Source of the DNA: CAYQJL01 sp964573295
Lineage (GTDB): Bacteria; Eisenbacteria; RBG-16-71-46; CAIMUX01; WJJG01
Direction: 5' to 3'
Assembly (NCBI GenBank): GCA_964573295.1
Contig: CAZNJE010000001.1
Location: forward strand, 165,035 to 229,034
DNA length: 64,000 nucleotides
Part shown: one piece after another, positions 18,088 to 25,665 of the stretch
Layout: each line of letters opens with the position of its first letter
How positions within the stretch are numbered: position 1 is the stretch's first letter
The notes under the pieces: generated by a model
The model's database searches: none
The model's input: the letters and a program-made list of their open reading frames with translations, nothing else
Told to the model about the DNA's origin: nothing
Made by a program: the position numbers and the translations under genes

Positions 18088-18411
18088 GATGGTAGATGGA
18101 CCGGAGTGAGTGCACAGAGCTTGGCTCCTTTGCAAGACAGGTCCCCGTTGGGTGGTGAGAGAGAGCAACAATCAACGGGAATGTGTTGCGCAAAAGGAGA
18201 AGCGATCTCGCGTGATCTTCTTGGGAGAGGCCCCTTGCACCCGGTGCCTAGCCAGCAATGAGCTAGGGGGACTCGATCAGGATGCACGCTCCGGTTGCCA
18301 GGCTCGCGAGATCAGTGACTCGTTTCTCTGTAACTTGGGTGCGGCCTGTGCGGGAACGCTAGCTTGGATGATCAACTCCAGGCCCGGCAGGCTAGAAGGA
18401 GGACTAGCATC
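18088..18411 (+). promoter_or_regulatory. Long structured 5' leader of the dockerin-like gene
   Basis: The leader between the predicted start of transcription and ATG 18412 is about 324 bases. It contains at least two clean hairpins: CCCGTTG (18144-18150) with CAACGGG (18173-18179), and CCTAGC (18247-18252) with GCTAGG (18262-18267). No convincing open frame fills it. I could not match it to the TPP, cobalamin, c-di-GMP or other riboswitch cores I know, so it is either a new regulatory leader or a stability element for a highly expressed secreted protein. Confidence 0.45.
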
Positions 18412-18978
18412 ATGAGGAATGTAGTGCTAGCAGTCATGATCGGCCTGGTGTTCACAGCCGGGGCGGCCAACGCCACGATTCCGGATCCCGATCTCTGCAC
18501 TGTTGCCCCCTGCGACGATTTTCTCGGTGTCGTGACCTATCCGGATCCGCTTCCGGGTGGTTCGGGCGAGTTCACGGTCAACGTTCGCAACGGCGACAAC
18601 GATCCGATCCCGGACGCATTCGTGGAAGTGGTTTTCCTCGTCGAGGCCAACCACCTGTTCTGCCCGGACATCGTCCTCGATGGCAATACCGATGACGTGG
18701 GCAACGTTGTGTTCAACATCTCCGCCGGTGGTTGCACCGAGGGCACCGACGCAATTCAGATCGTCGCCAATGGCACGCCGATTCGTACGTACACCAGTGC
18801 GAAGAGCGGCGACTGGGACACGGCGGCCGATGGTTCGGTCGGTCTGTCAGACTTCATCTTCTTCGGTGGCAACTACGGTCCCACGATCGGTGGCTGCGCC
18901 GACTTCTTCAACGATGGTGGCACCGGGCTGGACGACCTGATCGGCTTCGGTGAAATGTTCGGTCACGAGTGCCCCTAA
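18412..18978 (+). CDS. Secreted Ig-like/dockerin-like protein
   Basis: 188 residues; ATG 18412 follows GAAGGAGGACTAGCATC. Residues 1-22 are a signal peptide (VVLAVMIGLVFTAGAANA). A beta-sandwich Ig-like region follows (GEFTVNVRNGDNDPIPDAFVEVVF, NVVFNISAGG, IQIVANG). The last 55 residues have two Asp-rich loops (DWDTAADGSVGLSDFIFF and CADFFNDGGTGLDDLIGFGEMF) that resemble dockerin-type calcium loops. It is a single gene between a strong promoter and a terminator, suggesting high expression. Codons are GC-rich but less extreme than the neighbours. The binding partner is unknown. Confidence 0.82.
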   Translation: MRNVVLAVMIGLVFTAGAANATIPDPDLCTVAPCDDFLGVVTYPDPLPGGSGEFTVNVRNGDNDPIPDAFVEVVFLVEANHLFCPDIVLDGNTDDVGNVVFNISAGGCTEGTDAIQIVANGTPIRTYTSAKSGDWDTAADGSVGLSDFIFFGGNYGPTIGGCADFFNDGGTGLDDLIGFGEMFGHECP

Positions 18979-19022
18979 TCGAGTGTCATCTCGAATCTAG
19001 CGGCTAGATCGTTCGTGCTTTG

Positions 19023-19060
19023 GCGGCCCTGATTCCCGCGGGATCAGGGCCGCACTTTTT
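19023..19060 (+). terminator. Rho-independent terminator
   Basis: An 11-bp perfect stem GCGGCCCTGAT (19023-19033) and ATCAGGGCCGC (19043-19053) is followed by AC and five Ts. It closes the dockerin-like transcription unit. Confidence 0.9.
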
Positions 19061-19090
19061 GTCCTCGCGATCTTGTCCTCGCGATCTTCT

Positions 19091-19735
19091 CTACGTCTGC
19101 TTCTTCTCAACCAGGGCACGGCCCTTGGCACACAGGCGATCGCAACGCTCGTTGAGCGCATGGCCGCTGTGGCCGGCCACCTTCTGCCAGACGATCTCGC
19201 GGCCACCGGTCAGCGCCGCCAGTTCTTCCCACAGGTCGCGGTTCTCGACCGGGCTCCCGGTTACCGTCTTCCAGTTTCGCTTCCGCCAGCCGTGAATCCA
19301 GCTCGTGATGCCCTTGATGACATAGCTGCTGTCACCAACCGCACAGAGGGGGCCCGATGTCTCTCGGAGCAACGTGATCGCACCGGTGAGTTCCATGCGG
19401 TTGTTGGTTGTGTGTCCTTCGCCCCCAAAGAGTTCGCCGTCGTCCGGCAACACGACCCCCCAGCCGCCGGGACCCGGATTCGGCCGGCTGCCGCCGTCGA
19501 AGGCGCCCAGGGGCCGGCCGGCACCGTCGCTCCAGGGCGGTCCCGACCGGCGGGAAGGATCGAACACGGCCAAGATCTCATCGATCCGGGAGGCGTTCTT
19601 CGGGAACGCGTGGCGCTGGGGGTTCTTCTCCACGTGCACCGTGCGCCGCTTGCCGTCGCGATACCAGTTGACGACGCTGCCGTCGGCGAAGGTGAGCTTG
19701 ATGCCGTACTGAATCGGGCTCTGGTGGTAGTCCAC
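19091..19735 (-). CDS. rnhA: Ribonuclease HI with an N-terminal extension
   Basis: About 214 residues from the GTG at 19735, chosen for the GGAGGA just upstream; an ATG at 19777 is possible and the frame reaches 20125. The RNase H core covers the last 130 residues: FDGGSRPNPGPGGWG (first catalytic Asp), NNRMELTGAI (Glu), VGDSSYVIKGI (Asp), and the late GHSGHALNERCD (His, Asp). It cuts RNA in RNA-DNA hybrids. The first 80 residues (YGIKLTFADGSVVNWYRDGKRRTVHV) form an unfamiliar small beta domain, not the usual caulimovirus-type hybrid-binding domain. The upstream part of the frame is antisense to the GT2 gene. Confidence 0.88.
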   Translation of the reverse strand: MDYHQSPIQYGIKLTFADGSVVNWYRDGKRRTVHVEKNPQRHAFPKNASRIDEILAVFDPSRRSGPPWSDGAGRPLGAFDGGSRPNPGPGGWGVVLPDDGELFGGEGHTTNNRMELTGAITLLRETSGPLCAVGDSSYVIKGITSWIHGWRKRNWKTVTGSPVENRDLWEELAALTGGREIVWQKVAGHSGHALNERCDRLCAKGRALVEKKQT

Positions 19736-20066
19736 GGCTCCTCCAAAAGATGATGTTTCCGACCGGTCCTGATACATGGAGTCCGCGAGAGCCCAGGTCA
19801 ACTGTGACATCGGCACGACTGCGGCCGGAGGGGCTCTGGTGGCGCCAAGTTCGAGATCACCGCGCCAAGAGGCACCCCGCATAGCGGAAACAGCCCTTCG
19901 GCTCGTCCACCCATCGGTTATACTCCAGCTGGGTGACGCGTACCAGCTTCCCCTGGCCTCGTCACCGGGAAGCGGCAACGCGTACGATCGCGATGGGACG
20001 GCTGGCGCAGGCGGCACTTGCCCTCGCACCGGCAGGGGGGATCGAAAGGGCAGGGGGGATCGAGGT

Positions 20067-21101
20067 GTGCCTGTAGCCGAGCCACTCGTCAGCGTTCTGT
20101 TGCCGGCCCGTGACGCCGCCGTCACGCTGGCTGAATCGCTCGCGAGCCTGCAGGATCAGACCTTCCGTGACTGGGAATGTCTCGTGCTGGACGACGGTTC
20201 GACAGATCGAACACGCGGTGTCGCTGAGGGCTTTGCCGCCAGCGACCCGCGGTTCCGAGTCTTCTCCGCCCCTGAGCCCCGGGGGATCATCGAGACCCTC
20301 AACGAAGGCGCCGCTCGCGCGCGAGGACACTATCTGGCGCGCCAGGACGCCGACGATCGATCCCTGCCCCGGCGGCTCGAGCTCTCCTTGGACCTGCTGA
20401 CGGCCAATCCGCACGTCGATGTGGCCGCCTGCCGCATCGAGCTCTTCCCGCAGGAGCGGATCCGCCCCGGATGGCGGGCCTACGCAGAGTGGCTCAACCG
20501 GCTCGTCACGCCCGAAGCGATCGCCGGCGACATCTACGTCGAGAGCCCCCTTCCCCATCCGACGGTGCTGATGCCGCGCGAGCTGCTCGCCTCCTGCGGC
20601 GGTTATCGCGAACACGGCTGGCCCGAAGACTATGACCTGTGGCTACGCTTGCACGTGGCCGGCCGGCACTTCGCGAAGCCGGAGCCGGTGCTCTACCAGT
20701 GGCGCCACCACGAGGGCCGCCTGACCCACCGGGACGAGCGCTACGCTCCCGAAGCGTTCCTGGCCTGCAAGCTCCACCACCTGGCGGCACGCTTGGGCGA
20801 TTCGACGTTGCTGGTCTGGGGCGCCGGCCGGGACGGGTCTCGCCTCGCGCGGGCGCTCGAGCAACGCCGGTTGCGTGTCGAGGCCTTCATCGACATCGAT
20901 CCCCGCAAGATCGGACGAACCCGGGGCACCTGCCCGGTGATCTCGCCGGAGCAACTCGGGCACCGGGCGCACTGCCCGGCCTGTGCGGCGCCGCCGCTGA
21001 TTCTGGTGGCCGTGGGGACCAAAGGCGCCCGCCAGCTCATCCGAGAGCATCTATATGCAACCGGCTGGTCGGAACCGGAGGACTTCCTGTGCCTGCACTA
21101 G
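20067..21101 (+). CDS. GT2-family glycosyltransferase with C-terminal Rossmann-like domain
   Basis: About 344 residues. The start is GTG 20067 just before the fold begins (LVSVLLPARDAAVTLAESL); the upstream frame to 19776 lacks conserved sequence and contains a GGGGGATCGA repeat. GT2 motifs are CLVLDDGSTDRT, GIIETLNEGAARARGHYLARQDADD (DxD-type), and PEDYDLWLRL. After about residue 245 a second domain begins with LLVWGAGRDGSRLARAL, a dinucleotide-binding-like turn, and ends with AVGTKGARQLI. This two-domain build is seen in glycosyltransferases of surface polysaccharide loci. Its sugar and acceptor are unknown. Confidence 0.87.
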   Translation: MPVAEPLVSVLLPARDAAVTLAESLASLQDQTFRDWECLVLDDGSTDRTRGVAEGFAASDPRFRVFSAPEPRGIIETLNEGAARARGHYLARQDADDRSLPRRLELSLDLLTANPHVDVAACRIELFPQERIRPGWRAYAEWLNRLVTPEAIAGDIYVESPLPHPTVLMPRELLASCGGYREHGWPEDYDLWLRLHVAGRHFAKPEPVLYQWRHHEGRLTHRDERYAPEAFLACKLHHLAARLGDSTLLVWGAGRDGSRLARALEQRRLRVEAFIDIDPRKIGRTRGTCPVISPEQLGHRAHCPACAAPPLILVAVGTKGARQLIREHLYATGWSEPEDFLCLH

Positions 21102-21112
21102 AGCTGATCGGG

Positions 21113-21205
21113 AGGGCAGAGCAGGGCAGGGCACGGCACGGCACGGCAGAGCAGGGCACGGGGCGGCAGAGCAGGGCACGGGGCGGCAGAGCAGGGCACG
21201 GGGCG
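21113..21205 (+). repeat. GGGCAGAGCAGGGCACG tandem repeats, intergenic
   Basis: Right after the GT2 stop lies an array whose clearest part is three 20-bp units (21141-21200) of GCAGAGCAGGGCACGGGGCG type, preceded by shorter GGCACGGCACG steps. The same GCAGAGCAGGGCAG sequence appears in the opposite orientation at 30491-30540. Confidence 0.85.
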
Positions 21206-21304
21206 CTCGCGCGGATGCAGGTTTGCTCCGGACGACCTGATGTCCTAAGATGAAGCCGTGATGTTGGAATTCCCGTCTATGTGGTGCAACTTATTGTCGC
21301 GTAG

Positions 21305-21341
21305 GCAGTTGAGCCCCACTTAACGTGGCCCAGTCAACTGC
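21305..21341. other. Inverted repeat before the Memo gene
   Basis: GCAGTTGA (21305-21312) and TCAACTGC (21334-21341) enclose a second imperfect stem (CCCCAC/CGTGGCC) with a TTAA loop. The arms continue imperfectly outward (TTGTCGC against GCGACAG). It lies in the 250-base gap upstream of the AmmeMemoRadiSam cassette and could be a regulator site, a terminator of the GT2 gene without T-run, or a mobile-element remnant. Confidence 0.55.
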
Positions 21342-21352
21342 GACAGTAACTG

Positions 21353-23284
21353 ATGGCCCGTCAAGTGGTTGAACGCGGTGCGACGGGATTCAGGCACCCA
21401 CAACCTACGGTGAGGACCGTGGCCGGAAGCATCGGAACCGAGGCGCATACCTTGTTCGAAGCGCAAACCTCCCATTCGGCGAGAGATCCATCCGTCGGAG
21501 AACCCCGCACGGGCAGGCTTCGTGGTCGCTCGCGCCTGGTCCCGTTACGCCCGGCCCATCTGGGCCTCGTACGGCTGCATCGGGCCCGGTTCCTCGTGGC
21601 CCGGTTCCTCGTGGCCCGGTTGCTCCTGGTCCGGTTCCTCGTGGCCCTCTTGCTGCTGGGTGCCGCCAACGCCTTGTACGCGGCAATCGGGACTTCAACC
21701 TGTGAGGCAGAAACCATGAAAGCTACACGCCCAAGCGCGCTGGCGGGAACGTGGTACACCGCGGACCCGATACAACTGGCCACCGCAATCGAAGGTCATC
21801 TCGAACATGGCCGGCCGCTCGAGGAAATCGCCTCCACCCGCCCGATCGCGCTCATCGCCCCCCACGCTGGACACCGCTTCTCAGGGGATGCCGCCGGCGC
21901 CGCCTTCCGGCTGCTCGCCGGTGAGGCCGGCCGGAACGTAACGCGCATCTTCTTGATCGGCCCGTCCCATCATCAGGCCTTTTCGGGCGCATCGATCCCG
22001 AACGTGACGCAGTATGAAACACCCCTGGGACCGGTTCCAATCGACACCGACGTCACCCAGGCCATGCTGGACCATCCGCTCGTGCACACCGTGGCACGCG
22101 CCCACGGGCCCGAACACTGTCTGGAGATCGAGCTACCCTTCCTGCAACGCGTCTTCGAGCATCCGTTCCGCATCGTACCCATGCTCATCTCGGGGTTGGA
22201 CACGGCCGGGTGGTTCGAGCTGGCGCAAGCCCTGGCCGCTCATGTGGACGAACATACCCTGATCGTGATCAGCTCCGACTTCTGCCATTACGGCAGCCGC
22301 TTTGGCTACCTGCCGTTCGAGGATGATCCCGACGGCAACCTGCGCCGCTTGGACAAGGGCGTCCTGGCGCCCATCCTGGCCCTGGATCCGGCCGCATTGG
22401 CAACCTACAAGCGCGAGACCGACATCACGGTCTGCGGAATCCGCCCCATCGGGATACTTCTCGAGCTGTTGCGACGTGACCAGATCCAGGCGATCTGGGG
22501 CGGTGGGCTCCCGGAGGGCCGTGTTTTGGATTACTATCGCTCAGCCGATCTGCTCGACGATTTCGAAGGCTCGGTGAGCTACGCCTCGGTGGCCTTCTTC
22601 CCGGCCGGCACGCTGAAGCCGGGGCCTGCCTACCCGCCAATGCTGCGAGAGGTGCCGGCCTGGGGCGAGACCGCAGCCGAGGAGGTCAACGGCAGCGAGG
22701 GCAGCAAGGGCAGCGAGCATGCTGAGTTCACTTTCTCCCCCGAGGAGCGGCGGTACCTACTCGGTCTGGCGCGCCGCACGTTGGAGTGCAAGCTGAGCGG
22801 TGAGGCCCTGCCCGACCCCGAGCCCTTTCCCAAGGGCGTCTCGGCGGAGAAGATGGCAACGGTTTGCGGCGTGTTCGTCACGCTCAACAAGCATCATCAC
22901 CTGCGCGGCTGTATTGGGCACATCGTGGGACGCGAGAGCCTGGCGAGAGGCGTGATGGACAATGCCATCAACGCCGCCCTCCAGGATCCGCGTTTTCCCC
23001 AGGTGACCCGCGACGAGCTCGATGACCTTCGCATCGAGATCTCGGTGTTGACACCCCTGCGCGGCGTCTCCGGCCCGGACGAGATCGAGGTCGGCCGGCA
23101 CGGTGTGGTGCTGGAGCGAGACGCGTTACGAGCGGTGTTCCTGCCTCAGGTGGCCACCGAGTGGGGCTGGGATCGCACGACGATGCTCGAACGTCTCTCG
23201 ATCAAGGCCGGGCTTCCGCGTGACGGCTGGCGCCGGGACGCGACGTTCCAGGTGTTCGAGGCCGTCGCCTTCGCCGAGCCCTGA
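21353..23284 (+). CDS. Memo-AMMECR1 fusion (AmmeMemoRadiSam system proteins B and A)
   Basis: 643 residues from ATG 21353, or 522 from ATG 21716 (MKATRPSALAGTWY), where homology begins. The Memo part (about 125-400) keeps the dioxygenase-like metal residues: APHAGHRFSG, GPSHHQAFSG, HGPEHCLEIELPFLQ and SSDFCHYG. A linker with GSEGSKGSEH leads to AMMECR1 (about 460-643), with LARRTLECKLSG, HHLRGCIGHIVG, ALQDPRFPQVTRDEL, EISVLTPL and FLPQVATEWGWD. These two families and a radical SAM enzyme are known as the AmmeMemoRadiSam system; its reaction is unproven. The upstream segment adds a hydrophobic stretch (LLLVRFLVALLLLGAANALYAA) that looks like a signal sequence and is built from 15-bp repeats. 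The choice of start therefore decides whether the protein is exported. Confidence 0.9.
   Translation: MARQVVERGATGFRHPQPTVRTVAGSIGTEAHTLFEAQTSHSARDPSVGEPRTGRLRGRSRLVPLRPAHLGLVRLHRARFLVARFLVARLLLVRFLVALLLLGAANALYAAIGTSTCEAETMKATRPSALAGTWYTADPIQLATAIEGHLEHGRPLEEIASTRPIALIAPHAGHRFSGDAAGAAFRLLAGEAGRNVTRIFLIGPSHHQAFSGASIPNVTQYETPLGPVPIDTDVTQAMLDHPLVHTVARAHGPEHCLEIELPFLQRVFEHPFRIVPMLISGLDTAGWFELAQALAAHVDEHTLIVISSDFCHYGSRFGYLPFEDDPDGNLRRLDKGVLAPILALDPAALATYKRETDITVCGIRPIGILLELLRRDQIQAIWGGGLPEGRVLDYYRSADLLDDFEGSVSYASVAFFPAGTLKPGPAYPPMLREVPAWGETAAEEVNGSEGSKGSEHAEFTFSPEERRYLLGLARRTLECKLSGEALPDPEPFPKGVSAEKMATVCGVFVTLNKHHHLRGCIGHIVGRESLARGVMDNAINAALQDPRFPQVTRDELDDLRIEISVLTPLRGVSGPDEIEVGRHGVVLERDALRAVFLPQVATEWGWDRTTMLERLSIKAGLPRDGWRRDATFQVFEAVAFAEP
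21585..21659 (+). repeat. Five 15-bp repeats encoding a hydrophobic signal-like segment
   Basis: Units of CCCGGTTCCTCGTGG, two perfect and three variant, code for ARFLV/ARLLL/VRFLV/ALLLL in the frame of the Memo fusion. The array makes the hydrophobic core of the putative signal peptide. Confidence 0.85.
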
Positions 23285-23322
23285 AGCTCCGAGCCGGTTC
23301 GCTGCTGTAAGGAATCCATCCC

Positions 23323-24351
23323 ATGCGACGCCGCCTCTTCTGCAAAGCCGGCCTGGGGACCGTCGCCACGCTCGTCGCCGGAGAGCGATTCGTGTGCCGG
23401 AGCGTCTTGGCGGCGCAGCAAGCCAGGCAGAGCACCACACGGCTCGGTAGCCAGATCGACGCACTCCGCGGCACGGTCGCCGTGGCACACGACGTGGCGC
23501 CCACCGGCACGGTCTTGCGCACCAACAATCAAGCTCTGCCATCGGGCCGTGTGGCGGCTCGACTGAACGACGCCATGGGCGCCTTGCTGGGCGCGGATCC
23601 CTGGCATCGCCTCTTCGGCCCGGAGGACGTGGTCGCTCTCAAGCTCAATGGGCTGGCCGCCCCGCACCTCTCTCCCCGGCGTGAGTTGGTCGACGCCATC
23701 GTGGCCGGTCTCGAGTCGGCCGGTGTGCCGCCGGAGCGGATCATCCTCTTCGAGCGCACCAGCTGGGAACTCGAACGGTGCGGTTACGCGTTGCAGGTGG
23801 GCCCCGACGCGGTGCGCGCCTACGGAACCGACGCGCTGCGCGGCGGGGGCTACAGCCGCGACCTGGCCGTCTTTGGCGAGGTTGGTTCGTTCCTGAGCCG
23901 GGTGGTGACTGAGTATGCCACCGCTCTGATCAATGTCGGTGTCTTGAAGGACCATGACCTGGCCGGGGTCTCCGCGGGAATGAAGAACCTCTACGGCCTC
24001 ATCCACAATCCCAACCGCTACCACGATCACACCTGCGATCCCTACGTGGCCCACGTCACCGCCCTGCCGACGGTGCGGGCCAAGCTACGCCTCACCGTGA
24101 TCGATGCGGTCGTGGCCCAGTGCCACGGGGGCCCGGCCTACCGGGAGCAGTGGACCTGGCCCTGCGGACGAGTCCTGGTTGGCCGCGATCCGGTCGCCGT
24201 CGACACGGTCGCCTCCGAGTGGATCAGCGGCGAACGGGCGCGGCGGGGGCTGCCGAGTCTGGCCGAGGCGGGCCGCGAACCGGTCTGGTTGCGCACCGCC
24301 GCCGAGCTCGGACTGGGCCAGCGAGAGAACCTATCCATCCGGACCGTGTGA
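23323..24351 (+). CDS. Tat-signal DUF362-domain protein
   Basis: 342 residues from ATG 23323. The N-terminus RRRLFCKAGLGTVATLVAG is a twin-arginine-type signal. The body carries the DUF362 hallmarks: DVVALKLNGLAA, ELVDAIVAGLESAGVPPERIILFERTSWELERCGY, INVGVLKDHDLAGVSAGMKNLYGLI and GRVLVGRDPVAVDTVASEWI. There is no added ferredoxin domain. DUF362 proteins are of unknown function and often sit with iron-sulfur enzymes. It lies between the Memo-AMMECR1 fusion (38 bases away) and the radical SAM gene, all on the same strand, so it is probably part of the same pathway. Confidence 0.88.
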   Translation: MRRRLFCKAGLGTVATLVAGERFVCRSVLAAQQARQSTTRLGSQIDALRGTVAVAHDVAPTGTVLRTNNQALPSGRVAARLNDAMGALLGADPWHRLFGPEDVVALKLNGLAAPHLSPRRELVDAIVAGLESAGVPPERIILFERTSWELERCGYALQVGPDAVRAYGTDALRGGGYSRDLAVFGEVGSFLSRVVTEYATALINVGVLKDHDLAGVSAGMKNLYGLIHNPNRYHDHTCDPYVAHVTALPTVRAKLRLTVIDAVVAQCHGGPAYREQWTWPCGRVLVGRDPVAVDTVASEWISGERARRGLPSLAEAGREPVWLRTAAELGLGQRENLSIRTV

Positions 24352-24484
24352 TCTGCGCCGCAGCGGCGCGGTGCCGGGTGGCCACGCCACAGCGGTGCGG
24401 TGCCGGGTGAACACCCCCCCAATGGAATGCCGAGGAGTGAACCTTCCCAGGCGGCCCGTGTAGGAAGGTCCGCGGAGGTCGCTA
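24352..24484 (+). other. Spacer with a duplicated GC-rich element
   Basis: The gap between the DUF362 and radical SAM genes carries two copies of AGCGG(C/T)GCGGTGCCGGGTG about 30 bases apart, and a GGAGG site six bases before ATG 24485. Confidence 0.55.
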
Positions 24485-25630
24485 ATGGACAGACGGAGCT
24501 TCGTGGCCAGGATGACGGGAACGTGCCTGTCGTGCGCGGTTGCCCAGCGGGCTTGCCTTCAGCCGGCCGGCGCGCAAGACGCCGTGGACTTCGAGCTTCC
24601 CGAGGGTGAAACCGCTCTCGGCGTGGCGCCGGCCCGGCACTACGAGAAGCTGGACGAGAAGAAGGTGATCTGCCGGCTTTGCCCGCACGACTGTGTCGTG
24701 GCCGACCAGGAGCGGGGCTACTGCGGTGTGCGTGAAAATCGCGGCGGCGAGTACGTCACGCTCGTCCACGGGCGCGTGTGCGCGGCGCACGTCGATCCAA
24801 TCGAGAAGAAGCCCTTCTTCCATGTCCTGCCGGGGACCGAGGCACTATCGATCGCCACACCAGGCTGCAACATGGAGTGCCGCTTCTGCCAGAATTGGCA
24901 GATCTCCCAGTTCCGGCCCGAACAGGTGGCCACCACCCCCGCCCCGCCGGAGGGCTTACTCCGGGTGGCGCGCCAGCGCAAGGCCCCCTCGATCGCATAC
25001 ACCTACACCGAGCCCACCATCTTCTACGAGTACGTGCTCGATGTGGCCCGGTACACCGCCCCGCGCGGCATCCACAATTTGGTGGTCTCGAACGGCTTCA
25101 TCCAGGGGGCACCACTGCGCGAACTCGCACCGCACCTGACCGCCTACAAGGTCGACTTGAAGGCCTACACCGAGGACTTCTACCGCGAGCAGTGCAGCGC
25201 CGCGATGCGCCCGGTCCTCAATACGCTCACCCGACTGCGCGACCTGGGGCTGTGGACCGAAATCGTGATTCTGATCATCCCGACGCTCAATGACCACGAG
25301 AAGAGCAACGCGGCCATGTTTCGCTGGATCGTCTCCGAACTCGGCGCGGATGTCCCCGTGCACTTGAGCCGGTTCCATCCCACCTACAAGATCCAGAACC
25401 TGCCGCGCACGCCCATCGCCACACTGAACCGCTTGCACGATGCCGCGCGGGCGGCCGGACTCCACTACGTCTACGTGGGCAACGCCCAAGGCCACCCGGC
25501 CGAATCGACCTACTGTCCATCGTGCGGCGCTCGGGTGATCGAGCGCTTCGGCTACCTGATCGGAGAGATCCGGCTCGGGGACGGAGCCTGCGCCGCTTGC
25601 GGCCAGGCCATCCCCGGCGTATGGGCATAG
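24485..25630 (+). CDS. AmmeMemoRadiSam system radical SAM enzyme with Tat-like signal
   Basis: 381 residues; ATG 24485 follows GCGGAGGTCGCTA. The N-terminus MDRRSFVARMTGTCLSCAV resembles a twin-arginine signal. A Cys-rich region follows (ICRLCPHDCVVADQERGYCGVREN), as in pyruvate-formate-lyase-activase-like enzymes. The radical SAM cluster motif is CNMECRFC (C-x3-C-x2-C) within ATPGCNMECRFCQNWQ. YTYTEPTIFYEY, YKVDLKAYTEDFY and LSRFHPTYKIQN are family hallmarks. The C-terminus has a zinc-ribbon-like pair (CPSC and CAAC). It would make a 5'-deoxyadenosyl radical for an unknown substrate. It is the third gene of a cassette with Memo-AMMECR1 and DUF362. Confidence 0.93.
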   Translation: MDRRSFVARMTGTCLSCAVAQRACLQPAGAQDAVDFELPEGETALGVAPARHYEKLDEKKVICRLCPHDCVVADQERGYCGVRENRGGEYVTLVHGRVCAAHVDPIEKKPFFHVLPGTEALSIATPGCNMECRFCQNWQISQFRPEQVATTPAPPEGLLRVARQRKAPSIAYTYTEPTIFYEYVLDVARYTAPRGIHNLVVSNGFIQGAPLRELAPHLTAYKVDLKAYTEDFYREQCSAAMRPVLNTLTRLRDLGLWTEIVILIIPTLNDHEKSNAAMFRWIVSELGADVPVHLSRFHPTYKIQNLPRTPIATLNRLHDAARAAGLHYVYVGNAQGHPAESTYCPSCGARVIERFGYLIGEIRLGDGACAACGQAIPGVWA

Positions 25631-25665
25631 GCCGTGTCCGGGCGAAGGCGCGTGCCGACGGGGGC

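Noticed and set aside
18088..18411. A known riboswitch in the leader of the dockerin-like gene
   Set aside because: I compared by eye with the conserved cores of the TPP, cobalamin and c-di-GMP (GEMM) classes and saw no match. It is kept only as an unassigned structured leader.
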